The position numbers and the translations under genes were made by a program. 64,000 nucleotides of DNA, taken from contig NTHE01000006.1 in NCBI GenBank assembly GCA_002551355.1, forward strand, positions 3,255 through 67,254, written 5' to 3'. A model generated the notes under the pieces. The model saw nothing but the letters and a program-made list of their open reading frames with translations, did not search any database and was not told where the DNA came from. This document shows, piece by piece, positions 33,116 to 41,389 of the stretch. Source of the DNA: Streptomyces sp. man185 (lineage in GTDB: Bacteria > Actinomycetota > Actinomycetes > Streptomycetales > Streptomycetaceae). The stretch's first letter is position 1, and the number at the start of each line of letters is the position of its first letter.

Positions 33116-33616
33116 TTGAGTACGCAGAACAGGCTGACGCACATCGACGAGGCGGGCGCGGCCCGCATGGTCGACGTGTCGGAGAAGGACGTCACCACCC
33201 GCGTCGCCCGCGCGGCCGGCCGGGTGCTCGTCTCGCCGCGCGTGATCGAGCTGCTGCGTGGCGAGGGAGTCCCCAAGGGCGACGCCCTCGCCACCGCCCG
33301 GATCGCCGGGATCATGGGAGCCAAGCGCACCCCTGATCTGATCCCGCTCTGCCATCCGCTGGCCGTCTCCGGTGTGAAGGTCGACCTGAGCGTGGCCGAC
33401 GACGCGGTGGAGATCACGGCCACCGTGAAGACGACGGACCGCACGGGTGTCGAGATGGAGGCCCTGACGGCGGTGTCGGTGGCGGCCCTGACCGTCGTCG
33501 ACATGATCAAGGCGGTGGACAAGAGCGCGGTCATCACCGACGTACGGGTCGAGGCGAAGTCGGGCGGCAAGTCCGGCGACTACCGGCGCACCGCGCCGGA
33601 GGGAACCCACTCGTGA
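33116..33616 (+). CDS. moaC: Cyclic pyranopterin monophosphate synthase MoaC
   Basis: This 166-residue enzyme forms cyclic pyranopterin monophosphate, the first stable intermediate of molybdenum cofactor synthesis, together with MoaA (not in this window). Motifs: RMVDVSEKDVTTRVARAAGR, GDALATARIAGIMGAKRT, and the signature DLIPLCHPLAVSGVKVDLS and TGVEMEALTAVSVAALTVVD. I chose a TTG start (STQNRLTHIDEAGAARMVDV) because GGAG lies 4 nt upstream; the longer frame has no family support. Its stop overlaps the start of the next gene by 4 nt (GTGA). Confidence 0.85.
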   Translation: MSTQNRLTHIDEAGAARMVDVSEKDVTTRVARAAGRVLVSPRVIELLRGEGVPKGDALATARIAGIMGAKRTPDLIPLCHPLAVSGVKVDLSVADDAVEITATVKTTDRTGVEMEALTAVSVAALTVVDMIKAVDKSAVITDVRVEAKSGGKSGDYRRTAPEGTHS

Positions 33617-34224
33617 CGGCGCCCGGGCCCAGCGGAGCCGCAGGCCACGAACAGCACGCCCAGCCCCTCGCGCCCACCGGCCACGATCGGCACGCGCAGG
33701 CCCCCGACCCCACCGCAGCCGCGCCGCGCGTCCCGTACCGCGCGCTCGTCGTGACCGCCTCCAACCGGGCCTCCGCCGGCGTGTACGCGGACAAGGGCGG
33801 CCCGCTGATCGCCGAGGCGCTGACCGGCCTCGGCTTCGCGGTCGAAGGCCCGCAGGTCGTCCCCGACGGGGATCCGGTCGAGGCGGCCCTGCGCGCGGGC
33901 GTCGCCGCCGGGTACGACGTGATCGTCACCACCGGCGGTACGGGCATCTCGCCCACCGACGCCACCCCCGAAGCCACCCGCCGGGTCCTCGACCACGAGA
34001 TCCCGGGCATCCCCGAGGCGATCCGGGCGGAGGGCCTCGCCAAGGTCCCGACCGCCGCTCTCTCCCGGGGCCTCGCGGGCGTCGCCTCCCGCACCCTGAT
34101 CGTCAACCTCCCCGGCTCCACCGGCGGGGTGAAGGACGGGCTCGCGGTCCTCGGCCGGCTCCTGGTGCACGCCGTCGACCAGCTGCGCGGCGGAGATCAC
34201 CCCCGACCGGGGAGCCCGAGCTGA
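33613..34224 (+). CDS. MogA/MoaB-family molybdenum cofactor protein
   Basis: This 203-residue protein is in the MogA/MoaB fold family, which adenylates molybdopterin before metal insertion. The core begins near residue 42 (YRALVVTASNRASAGVYADK) and includes YDVIVTTGGTGISPTDATPE and LPGSTGGVKDGLAVL. It has an additional polar His/Ala/Pro-rich N-terminal extension of about 40 residues that may be disordered. It is translationally coupled to moaC, and its stop overlaps the likely CTG start of the acetyltransferase. Confidence 0.85.
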   Translation: MTAPGPSGAAGHEQHAQPLAPTGHDRHAQAPDPTAAAPRVPYRALVVTASNRASAGVYADKGGPLIAEALTGLGFAVEGPQVVPDGDPVEAALRAGVAAGYDVIVTTGGTGISPTDATPEATRRVLDHEIPGIPEAIRAEGLAKVPTAALSRGLAGVASRTLIVNLPGSTGGVKDGLAVLGRLLVHAVDQLRGGDHPRPGSPS

Positions 34225-34865
34225 ACATCGCGACCTGGCCGGTGACGCTGACCGACGGCGAGATCGTCCTGCGCCCGATAAAGATGCGTGATCAGCGGAT
34301 GTGGCGCGAGGTCAACCGGCGCAACCGCGACTGGCTGCGCCCCTGGGAGGCCACCGTCCCGCCGCCGGCCCCCGGCGGCCCGATGGCGCAGCGCCCGACG
34401 TACCGGCAGATGGTCCGCCACCTGCGCGCCGAGGCGAACGCGGGGCGGATGCTGCCGTTCGCCATCGAGTACGAGGGCCGCCTCGTCGGCCAGCTCACGG
34501 TCGCGGGGATCACCTGGGGCTCGATGTGCTCCGGTCATATCGGCTACTGGGTCGACCGGGGCGTCGCCGGGCGCGGGGTCATGCCGACGGCCGTGGCGCT
34601 CGCCGTGGACCACTGCTTCCGTTCGGTGGGCCTGCACCGCATCGAGGTCTGCATTCGCCCGGAGAACGCGCCCAGCCGCAGGGTGGTGGAGAAACTCGGA
34701 TTCCGTTCGGAGGGCGTGCGCCCGCGCTATCTCCACATCGACGGCGCCTGGCGCGACCACCTGATCTTCGCCCTCACCGCCGAGGAAGTGCCCGAGGGGA
34801 TGCTCCGGCGCTGGCGCCGGTCGCGCCCGGTGACGCCGAGGGGCCCGGACCGCCCGACGAAATGA
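34221..34865 (+). CDS. GNAT acetyltransferase, RimJ-like, probable CTG start
   Basis: This is a GNAT protein of about 214 residues resembling ribosomal-protein N-acetyltransferases (RimJ/RimL). Motifs: WPVTLTDGEIVLRPIKMRDQ, WLRPWEATVPPP, the acetyl-CoA loop YWVDRGVAGRGVMPTAVALA and the final HRIEVCIRPENAPSRRVVEK, LGFRSEG. A GTG at 34242 has no ribosome site. A CTG at 34221 has GGGGAG 6 nt upstream and overlaps the previous stop (CTGA), so I place the start there, adding NIATWP and one more residue. It sits conserved between Moco genes and sepX. The substrate is unknown. Confidence 0.75.
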   Translation: MNIATWPVTLTDGEIVLRPIKMRDQRMWREVNRRNRDWLRPWEATVPPPAPGGPMAQRPTYRQMVRHLRAEANAGRMLPFAIEYEGRLVGQLTVAGITWGSMCSGHIGYWVDRGVAGRGVMPTAVALAVDHCFRSVGLHRIEVCIRPENAPSRRVVEKLGFRSEGVRPRYLHIDGAWRDHLIFALTAEEVPEGMLRRWRRSRPVTPRGPDRPTK

Positions 34866-35026
34866 AATAAGTGTTCGAATTTGATCGCCGGGTGGCCGTC
34901 GGGTGACCGCAATGGGTCGGGCTATCGGTGGCTGTTGATCCGAACAATCACAAAAAAAGTCCGTGATATCAGCCGGATCGTGCGACACACCGGGCCAATT
35001 GGCGGATCCTTCCGTGCAAACCCCTC

Positions 35027-35038
35027 TACGGTGTGAGC
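35027..35038 (+). promoter_or_regulatory. -10 element for leaderless sepX/glpR
   Basis: TACGGT (35027-35032) lies 6 nt before GTG 35039. The upstream 160 bp (34866-35026) is unusually AT-rich, with an A-run at 34962-34968, as expected for a strong or regulated promoter. Confidence 0.5.
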
Positions 35039-36280
35039 GTGAGCAGCAGCGGCCTCATCTACGCAGTCATCGTCGGGGCCTGGGCCGCCTACTTGGTGCC
35101 GATGTGGCTCCGCAGGCAGGACGAGCTCAACGAAGCCCGTCCGACGGAACGCTTCAGCACCGCCATCCGGCTGCTGTCCGGACGGGCGGCGATGGAGCGC
35201 CGTTACGCCAAGGAGCTGCGGGAGCGCACCGCCGAGGAGGCGGGGCCCGACGTCGACCCGGACCGGGAAACGGATCGTATGGAATCCGTGGACGTCCGGG
35301 CCTTTGCCGCGCCTCCGGCGCACACGGAAGCCAGAATGAGCGACCCGGCGCACGCTCCCGAGCGCGCCCCGGGCCGCCAGGCATCCGACCGCCCGGCGCA
35401 CGACCGGCGGGCAGGGCATCAGCCCCCTGACCGCCAGTCCGCGGACCGCCGTCCCTCGGACCGTCAGGCGCACGAACGCCGGTCCGGCGAGCGCCCCGAG
35501 GAACACGTGCCCCCCGCGCAGCGACGCCCGCGCTCCGGCGCGGCCGACGCCGAGCGGGCCCGGCGTGCCCAGCGCTCCCAGGTCCTGGCACGGCGCAGGC
35601 GGACCACCGTCGTCCTCTTCCTGGCCTTCACCCTCGGGGCGATCGTCGCGGCGGTCGGCGGCCTCGGCTTCCTGTGGGCTCCGGCCGTCCCCGCCGTCCT
35701 GCTGAGCACGTACATCGTGCATCTGCGCTCCCAGGAACGCCGACGGTTCGCCTTCACGATGGACCGCCGTCGGGCCGAGGACGCGGCGCAGCGGCTGCGC
35801 GAGAACCGCCCGCGCAGGCACCAGCCCACGGCCCCCGCCCCTGCCGAGCCCGACGACGACTCCGAAGCCCACCACCCGGAGCCGGAGCCGACCCCCACGG
35901 TCTCCCCCCAGGAGGCCGGCCGCCGCGCCCTCGTCGAGCAGACGGACCACGCGGAGTGGGTGGACCAGCAGCGCGAACGCGGCCGTGTGCAGGGCGACAG
36001 CTGGGAGCCCGTTCCCGTACCGCTGCCCACCTATGTCACCGCGCCCGTCGCCCCCCGGGCCACGGGCGGGGTGGAGGTCGGTGACCCGGAGACCTGGAGC
36101 GCGGCCCGCTCCAGCACCGCCGAGCCCTCCCAGACGGGCACGTCGCACCCGACGGCCCCTGCGGTCGACCCGGCCCCGCGCCGGCGCACGAACCAGTCCC
36201 GCCGCAACCGTGACCGGGGCCGGACCCCGCTCTTCGACCAGTACGACGACGAGGACCGGCCGCGCGCGGCCAATGAGTGA
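35039..36280 (+). CDS. sepX: Divisome membrane protein SepX / Glp receptor GlpR
   Basis: This is a protein of about 413 residues. An N-terminal membrane helix (GLIYAVIVGAWAAYLVPMWL) is followed by RRQDELNEARPTERFSTAIR, a long charged Arg/Asp/Pro linker, two central helices (VVLFLAFTLGAIVAAVGG and a second near APAVPAVLLSTYIVHL), and a disordered Pro/Arg-rich C-terminus. This matches SepX, needed for hyphal cross-walls and sporulation in Streptomyces, and corynebacterial GlpR, which binds Glp. GTG 35039 is preferred over GTG 35033 because of the leaderless promoter spacing. Finding it five genes after glp supports the functional link. Confidence 0.85.
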   Translation: MSSSGLIYAVIVGAWAAYLVPMWLRRQDELNEARPTERFSTAIRLLSGRAAMERRYAKELRERTAEEAGPDVDPDRETDRMESVDVRAFAAPPAHTEARMSDPAHAPERAPGRQASDRPAHDRRAGHQPPDRQSADRRPSDRQAHERRSGERPEEHVPPAQRRPRSGAADAERARRAQRSQVLARRRRTTVVLFLAFTLGAIVAAVGGLGFLWAPAVPAVLLSTYIVHLRSQERRRFAFTMDRRRAEDAAQRLRENRPRRHQPTAPAPAEPDDDSEAHHPEPEPTPTVSPQEAGRRALVEQTDHAEWVDQQRERGRVQGDSWEPVPVPLPTYVTAPVAPRATGGVEVGDPETWSAARSSTAEPSQTGTSHPTAPAVDPAPRRRTNQSRRNRDRGRTPLFDQYDDEDRPRAANE

Positions 36281-36383
36281 GGCGGCGGGGCGCCCGGCGC
36301 CCGGGAAACCCGACACCGCTGACCAGCGGAGGAACGGATTTCCAAGCACCCCCGTGAGGGTGCTAGAGTTTCACACGTCGCAA

Positions 36384-36457
36384 GGGCCTGTGGCGCAGTC
36401 TGGTAGCGCACCTCGTTCGCATCGAGGGGGTCTGGGGTTCAAATCCCCACAGGTCCA
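36384..36457 (+). tRNA. tRNA-Ala (anticodon CGC)
   Basis: This 74-nt cloverleaf has a 7-bp acceptor stem with the alanine identity pair G3-U70, a D arm GCGC/GCGC, anticodon stem CCTCG/CGAGG with loop TTCGCAT (anticodon CGC), and a T arm with TTCAAAT loop. CCA is not fully encoded. A TAGAGT hexamer lies 15 bp upstream behind a 7-bp dyad. No 3'-end duplicate (attR) was found in the window. Confidence 0.95.
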
Positions 36458-37263
36458 CAGCGAGCCGTTAACGAGTTAGCTCGTGATCGGTTCACGAAAT
36501 CCCGTTCAGTTACTTCAACTGGGCGGGATTTCGTGGTTTTCAGGCTTGGTACGGCGCGGATGCCGTTCGGGGAAGCGCGGTTCGGCACCGTGGGCACGGT
36601 GAGCGGAGCTCGCTGTGGTGGTGCCTGTGGAAGCCGGAGGCGTCGCCTTCCTGGGCCCAGGGGCAGGAACGCGGGGGCTGGTGCCGGCGGCGGGGCACTG
36701 GCGGCGTCCAGACCGCGGTGGTCGGCGGACTGCTTGAGCGGGAGGACGTAGGAGCCTGCCTCCAGCATCTCGGGCAGGATCCCCTCGCGGGTCTTGCTCT
36801 GCTCGGCGGCTGCCATGCGGTGGTAGGTGTCGATGACCCGCTGGGGGGCGTGGGGGCGTACGGCTTGCAGACGAGGTCGGCCAGACGTGATCCGGCACAA
36901 CAGGTGGCGCATCAGATTCCGTGGTGTGCAGGTGACTTGACGGGAGAAGGGACGCTGGACGCCATCGATTCGGCCCCGCGATCCCACGGGCCGGGCTGTG
37001 GTTCCTTCGGTCTGCTCGAAGCCTCCGACGCTGCTCAGTTCGAGTCGATCTCCGGACCGGTCGTCGCACTATGTTGTCCGTGAGAGTTCGCCACTAAGAT
37101 GTGCGCAACGCGCCGTCACGGGCGCCGGTGTGCCGGGAAGTCTGGTCGGCGACGGGGGCAGCTGTCCCTCCGTCCGCCGCGACCCCGGAGGGCTGCCCGC
37201 CGTGCACGAACGACTGCACTACTGCACGAGATCCCCGGATCTGTTGTCCGGGAGGAGGCTCCG
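36458..37263 (-). other. 806-bp region downstream of tRNA with an unidentified coding remnant
   Basis: No intact gene is supported. On the minus strand, about 36705-36850, an open stretch with strong third-position GC (RVIDTYHRMAAAEQSK, then REGILPEMLEAGSYVLPLKQ) lacks a start and a recognisable partner, so it looks like a fragment of a degraded gene. The rest shows no gene-like bias. Decay beside a tRNA gene is typical of old integration sites. Confidence 0.4.
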
Positions 37264-37755
37264 GTGCGTCGGTTGCCGGTGAAGCCGTTCGCGGATCGGC
37301 GGCAGGTTGCGGTGCTCTGGCTGATTCCCACAGTCCTGGCCCTGTGGGCGGGAACGGTCCTCCAGGACGACATCCTCCGCCTTCCGTGTCTGCTTGCGGC
37401 AGCGATAGGTCTCCGCATGGCCTTGGTGAGCATGCAGCCCCCTCGCCGCAGCGGTCGTGAGCGGCCCGTTCCGCCGTCCACGGCCCGGTACCGCGTGCGT
37501 GGTGCCGTCACGGCGGACACGGCCGGCGGAGTGGCCGCCGTGCTCGGTACGCAGACCGAGCGGCTGTGCATCGACCTGCGCGACACCACTGTCCTGACCA
37601 CCGACGGTGCACGGGTGGTGGGAACGGCCGTCCGTGCCGCTCGGCACCGCGGCGTCCTGACCCTGATCAGCGGAGCCTCTTCCGAAGCTCGCGACGCCCT
37701 CCGCCGGGCCGGGGTCGACGAGCTCGTCACCTACGTCGACGACCGCACCGCTTGA
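37264..37755 (+). CDS. STAS-domain protein with N-terminal membrane helices
   Basis: This 163-residue protein has one or two hydrophobic helices (VAVLWLIPTVLALWAGTVL and a second near LPCLLAAAIGLRMALVSM) followed by a soluble STAS-type domain: YRVRGAVTADTAGGVAAVLG, LCIDLRDTTVLTTDGARVVG, and LISGASSEARDALRRAGVDE. Classic anti-sigma antagonists have a phosphorylatable Ser in a D-x-S-x2-(D/T) motif; here the position reads DTTVLTTDG, with Thr instead, so phosphoregulation is uncertain. GTG 37264 follows GGAGGAGG. A membrane-tied STAS protein suggests a partner-switching or scaffold role. No kinase or sigma factor is adjacent. Confidence 0.65.
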   Translation: MRRLPVKPFADRRQVAVLWLIPTVLALWAGTVLQDDILRLPCLLAAAIGLRMALVSMQPPRRSGRERPVPPSTARYRVRGAVTADTAGGVAAVLGTQTERLCIDLRDTTVLTTDGARVVGTAVRAARHRGVLTLISGASSEARDALRRAGVDELVTYVDDRTA

Positions 37756-37827
37756 GCCGGAGCACCGAGCCCGAAAGCATCGGCGCCCTTGAGGCAGTAC
37801 AGGCGGACGCGGAGACAGGACGACCGT

Positions 37828-38365
37828 ATGCAGACGTACGACGGATGCGAAACCTTGCTGGTCTCGGCTGCCGCGACAGGGCGGGAGCCCGACGAGGCCG
37901 CGTGGGAAGGACTCCGGGTCTTCGGGGAACAAGCGGCCGACGACGGCATCACGCTGCGTGCCTTGGTCGTGCGCCACCTCGCACGGGCCCGTGTGGCCTG
38001 GCCCATCGGAACTACGGGCGCCGACTGTGTGATCGCCGCGGTGCAGACCGCCGTCGAGGCACTCTGCGAGGGCTACGAAAGAGCCCAGCAACTCGCTTTC
38101 CGGCAGGAGGACACTGGGCCCGCTGCTCAGCACCCGCAACGGCCCGCAGCCGCATCTGGACACCCTCACCGCCTACTTCGACGCGGGATGCGTCACCACG
38201 CACGCCGCCCGGAGCCTCTCCCCGAGCGTCCGCGCACTCACTTACCGGCTGGAACGCATCCACCAGCTCATCGGATCCGACCCGGCCAACCCCCGGCACC
38301 GATACGCCCCGCAGACGGCAGTCATCGGAGCCCGCATTCTCAACTGGCCCGATCAGAAGGCCTGA
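37828..38365 (+). pseudogene. Broken PucR-type regulator (internal deletion and frameshift)
   Basis: The first frame from ATG 37828 gives a helical domain ending in CEGYERAQQLAFRQE, like the N-terminal part of PucR/CdaR-related regulators just before their central domain. At about 38110 the homology continues in another frame: LGPLLSTRNGPQPHLDTLTA then YFDAGCVTTHAARSLSPSVR and YRLERIHQLIG, the C-terminal PucR helix-turn-helix, ending at TGA 38363. Full-length relatives have about 200 residues between these parts. The gene therefore seems to have lost its middle and changed frame, leaving an inactive remnant. Confidence 0.65.
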
Positions 38366-38410
38366 CCGGCCGCCGCTCATCCGCCGACGCCGATCACGAA
38401 GGACGGATAC

Positions 38411-39283
38411 GTGCCCTCTGTGTACAGAAACGCCAAGGCGCAGCTGGAGGTTCGGCGCTGGTGCCTGAGCCGGATCGACGGGTGGCACGTGGGCCATGTC
38501 CGCCGAGAGGTGGCGACATCGGCCGGCCTCACCAGCGTCGTCACCGTGGGTCCCGAGCCGCGGGGCGGAGCTCCGGCCGTAGTTCTGCTGCCGGGTACGA
38601 ACATGAACGCCGCTCTGTGTCTGGCTGTCGCCGAAGGACTGGCCCGTGAACACCGCGTGGTGATCATGGACCTGCCCGGCCAGCCGGGGCTCAGCTCGGG
38701 TCGGAGGCCCCGTGCCGGGCGTACGGCTTGGTACGGAAGGTGGCTGAGCGAGGTCCTGGCTCCGGTGGTACGGGATCCGGCCGTGGTGGTGGGGCATTCC
38801 CTGGGCGGCGCGGTGGCGCTCGCCTGCGACTCTCCACTCATTGCCGGTCGGGTGCTGCTGTCCAGCGCCGGCGTCACGCACCTGCGGGTCCCCGTCCCCC
38901 TGCTGGCCGCCACCGTCCCCTGGCTCCTGTGCCCTTCGGTGCCGCGGGCGGAGGAGCTGCTGCGCCACATGTCCGCTCCGGGGCACGTGGTGCCCGGCCG
39001 TCTGAGCTCCTGGATGCATCTGGTCGCGCGCCACTGCCGCAGCAGCCTCGCCCCACCCCCTCTGTCGTCGAGCCTGCTCGAACAACGGCGAACCGTACCG
39101 ACGCTGGTGGTCGCGGGCCGGTTCGACACCTTTCTGCCTCCGCGCACCCTGGGCCCGGCAGCGCGGCGGCGACTCGGGGCGGAGTTCCGAGTGATCGAGG
39201 GGGCGGGGCACCTTCTGCTGGACGAGGCGCCGGTCGAGGTCTCCGCCGCGGTGGAGGAGTTCTGCGCGGGGCTGGGGGGCTGA
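38411..39283 (+). CDS. Alpha/beta hydrolase
   Basis: This is a 290-residue alpha/beta-hydrolase-fold protein. The oxyanion region is LLPGTNMNA, the nucleophile elbow is VVGHSLGGAVAL (Ser in G-H-S-L-G), the acid is probably Asp in VVAGRFDTFLPP, and the base is His in EGAGHLLLDEAP. It likely hydrolyses an ester or lactone in the cytosol; substrate unknown. GTG 38411 has GAAGGA 7 nt upstream. It lies directly after the broken PucR gene and may once have been its target. Confidence 0.75.
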   Translation: MPSVYRNAKAQLEVRRWCLSRIDGWHVGHVRREVATSAGLTSVVTVGPEPRGGAPAVVLLPGTNMNAALCLAVAEGLAREHRVVIMDLPGQPGLSSGRRPRAGRTAWYGRWLSEVLAPVVRDPAVVVGHSLGGAVALACDSPLIAGRVLLSSAGVTHLRVPVPLLAATVPWLLCPSVPRAEELLRHMSAPGHVVPGRLSSWMHLVARHCRSSLAPPPLSSSLLEQRRTVPTLVVAGRFDTFLPPRTLGPAARRRLGAEFRVIEGAGHLLLDEAPVEVSAAVEEFCAGLGG

Positions 39284-39437
39284 GGGCGCACCACCGGGTG
39301 TGCTACCCGGCGACCGACGTCACCACGGGCCGGTCGACGAGGCTCGGTCACGCAGGTAGATGTCCGATAAACGTATCTCGGAGTCCGCATAACGATGGCA
39401 TCACCTGTCCAGCATCTTCACTCGCAATGTCCCGCAA

Positions 39438-39453
39438 TGTGATCCACGTCACT
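39438..39453. promoter_or_regulatory. Second Crp-like site, upstream of AGCS symporter
   Basis: TGTGATCCACGTCACT fits GTG-N6-GNCAC. It lies in the 403-bp gap 39284-39686, about 235 bp before the symporter start. The sequence CGCAATGT occurs twice just before it. I see no riboswitch-like conserved core in the gap. Confidence 0.35.
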
Positions 39454-39686
39454 AAAGGATCGGCAAAGAGCATGGTACAAATGCCCAACTTCGCTGGCGG
39501 AACCACCGTCGCAGCGGGGTGCCGGGGCTCAACCGGCAGCAGATCAGAGCGATCACCGACGTCGTCCACCTGTGCGACAGCGCCGGGTCGCCGTCCGGAC
39601 AGCGTCGTTCGCCCATCCCCCCATCGCACACCGACCGGCGAAGGCATCCCCAAGTCCGCCGCTCCCGCGTCATCGAGGTAGCCAAC

Positions 39687-41216
39687 GTGTCACTCGACTC
39701 CATAACCGAGAACATCGACGAAGCCGTCAGCGGGTTCTTCGAGCCCATAGCCGGCTGGCTGGGCGACATCGTCTTCTACTCCGTCAGCATCGCCGGTGCT
39801 GACGTGCCGCTCATCGTCACCTGGCTGGTGCTGGCGGGCCTGGTCTTCACCGGCTGGTTCGGTTTCGTCCAGGTGCGCAAGTTCCGTCTCGCCCTCGATG
39901 TGGTGCGCGGTAAGTACGACGACAAGGACTCCGCCGGCGAGGTCAACCACTTCCAGGCGCTGACCGCCGCCGTGTCCGGCACGGTCGGCCTCGGCAACAT
40001 CGCCGGTGTGGCGGTCGCCGTCTCCATCGGAGGCGCCGGAGCCACGTTCTGGATGATCATCTGCGGTCTCCTCGGCATGGCCACCAAGTTCGTCGAGGTC
40101 ACCCTCGGTGTGAAGTACCGCGAGGTCCACGCCGACGGCACCGTCTCCGGCGGCCCCATGCACTACCTGCCCAAGGGGCTCGCCGAACGCTTCGGGAAGA
40201 ACGGCAAGACCCTCGGCAAGGTCCTCGCCGTCCTCGCCTCGATCATGATCCTGTTCTTCGGGCTCTTCGGCGGCAACCTCTTCCAGGTCAACCAGTCCTA
40301 CGCCCAGCTCGTCTCCGTCACCGGCGGCGAGGGCGGTGCGATGGGCTCCTCCGGCGGGGCGCTCGTCTTCGGCATTCTGATCGCCGCGCTCGTCGGCGTC
40401 GTGCTGCTCGGCGGCATCCGCTCCATCGCCTCGGTCACCAGTCGGCTCATCCCCGCGATGGCCGGGATCTACATCGCCGCCTGCCTCGTCGTCATCCTGG
40501 TCAACGTCACCGCCGTGCCCGCCGCGATCGGCACGATCGTCGAGGGCGCGTTCAACCCCGAGGGCGTCGCGGGCGGCATCCTCGGCGCGCTGATCATCGG
40601 CTTCCAGCGTGCCGCGTTTTCCAACGAGGCGGGCATCGGCTCCGCTCCGATCGCCCACTCCGCGGTCAAGACGAAGCATCCGGCCAGTGAGGGCCTGGTC
40701 GCCCTGCTGGAGCCGTTCATCGACACCGTCATCATCTGCACCATGACCGCGCTGACCATCGTCATCGCCAACCCGGCCAGCTGGGGCGAGGCCCGGGACG
40801 GCGAGTCCATCGGCGGCGTGACGATCACCTCGGACGCGTTCGAGACCGTACTGCCCTGGTTCCCGTACGTCCTGACCGTCGCGGTACTGCTCTTCGCCAT
40901 CTCGACCGTCCTGACCTGGGGTTACTACGGCCTCAAGTCCTGGACGTACCTCTTCGGACGCAGCCGTACCAGCGAGACCGTCTACAAGTCCCTCTACACC
41001 CTGTTCGCCGTCGCCGGGTCGCTGCTCACCCTGCAGACCCTCATCGACCTGGCCGACGCGGTGCTCTTCTCCTTGGCCGTCATCAACATCACCGGCCTGT
41101 ATCTCCTCGCTCCCGTCGTCAAGCGCGAGCTCGACAAGTTCCTGACGTACGTCCGGAACCGCGAGGCGGACCCGGAGGCTCGCGACGAGGACGAGACGGT
41201 GAAGACAGGCGCCTGA
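39687..41216 (+). CDS. AGCS-family sodium/alanine(glycine) symporter
   Basis: This 509-residue membrane protein of the AlsT/AgcS family imports alanine or glycine with Na+. Typical sequences: EVNHFQALTAAVSGTVGLGN followed by IAGVAVAVSIGGAGATFWM, TVSGGPMHYLPKG, FGLFGGNLFQVNQS, RAAFSNEAGIGSAPIAHSAV and GYYGLKSWTYLFG. About eleven helices are expected. The GTG start (SLDSITENIDEAVSGFF) has GAGG 9 nt upstream. The long leader and a Crp-like site suggest regulated expression. The C-terminus is charged and soluble. Confidence 0.9.
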   Translation: MSLDSITENIDEAVSGFFEPIAGWLGDIVFYSVSIAGADVPLIVTWLVLAGLVFTGWFGFVQVRKFRLALDVVRGKYDDKDSAGEVNHFQALTAAVSGTVGLGNIAGVAVAVSIGGAGATFWMIICGLLGMATKFVEVTLGVKYREVHADGTVSGGPMHYLPKGLAERFGKNGKTLGKVLAVLASIMILFFGLFGGNLFQVNQSYAQLVSVTGGEGGAMGSSGGALVFGILIAALVGVVLLGGIRSIASVTSRLIPAMAGIYIAACLVVILVNVTAVPAAIGTIVEGAFNPEGVAGGILGALIIGFQRAAFSNEAGIGSAPIAHSAVKTKHPASEGLVALLEPFIDTVIICTMTALTIVIANPASWGEARDGESIGGVTITSDAFETVLPWFPYVLTVAVLLFAISTVLTWGYYGLKSWTYLFGRSRTSETVYKSLYTLFAVAGSLLTLQTLIDLADAVLFSLAVINITGLYLLAPVVKRELDKFLTYVRNREADPEARDEDETVKTGA

Positions 41217-41389
41217 CCGCCCACCTCACGCACGACCGCCGGTCCGTGACCCCGAAATGGGGCACGGACCGGTGCTCGTGGCGGTGGGCCGCGCCGCCGC
41301 AGCCGCGCTGTGGCGGCTCTGTCGGTCGGGCGGCTCGGCGCCGACCCGGGTGAACGCACGCTGCGTCGAACCTCGGCGTTGACCGCTGG

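Noticed and set aside
30734..33610. Very long minus-strand open frame continuing upstream of the 5-FTHF cyclo-ligase (over 1100 residues)
   Set aside because: Only its last 213 residues are real. The rest is antisense to galU, glp and moaC, whose products have clear family motifs; long antisense frames are expected in high-GC codons.
36439..36987. Integrase or relaxase gene downstream of the tRNA
   Set aside because: Only a fragment of about 50 codons shows coding bias and no catalytic motif of either family is visible; kept as an unidentified remnant.
39284..39686. Glycine riboswitch upstream of the alanine/glycine symporter
   Set aside because: The tandem aptamer core expected for a glycine riboswitch was not found by eye in the 403-bp leader.
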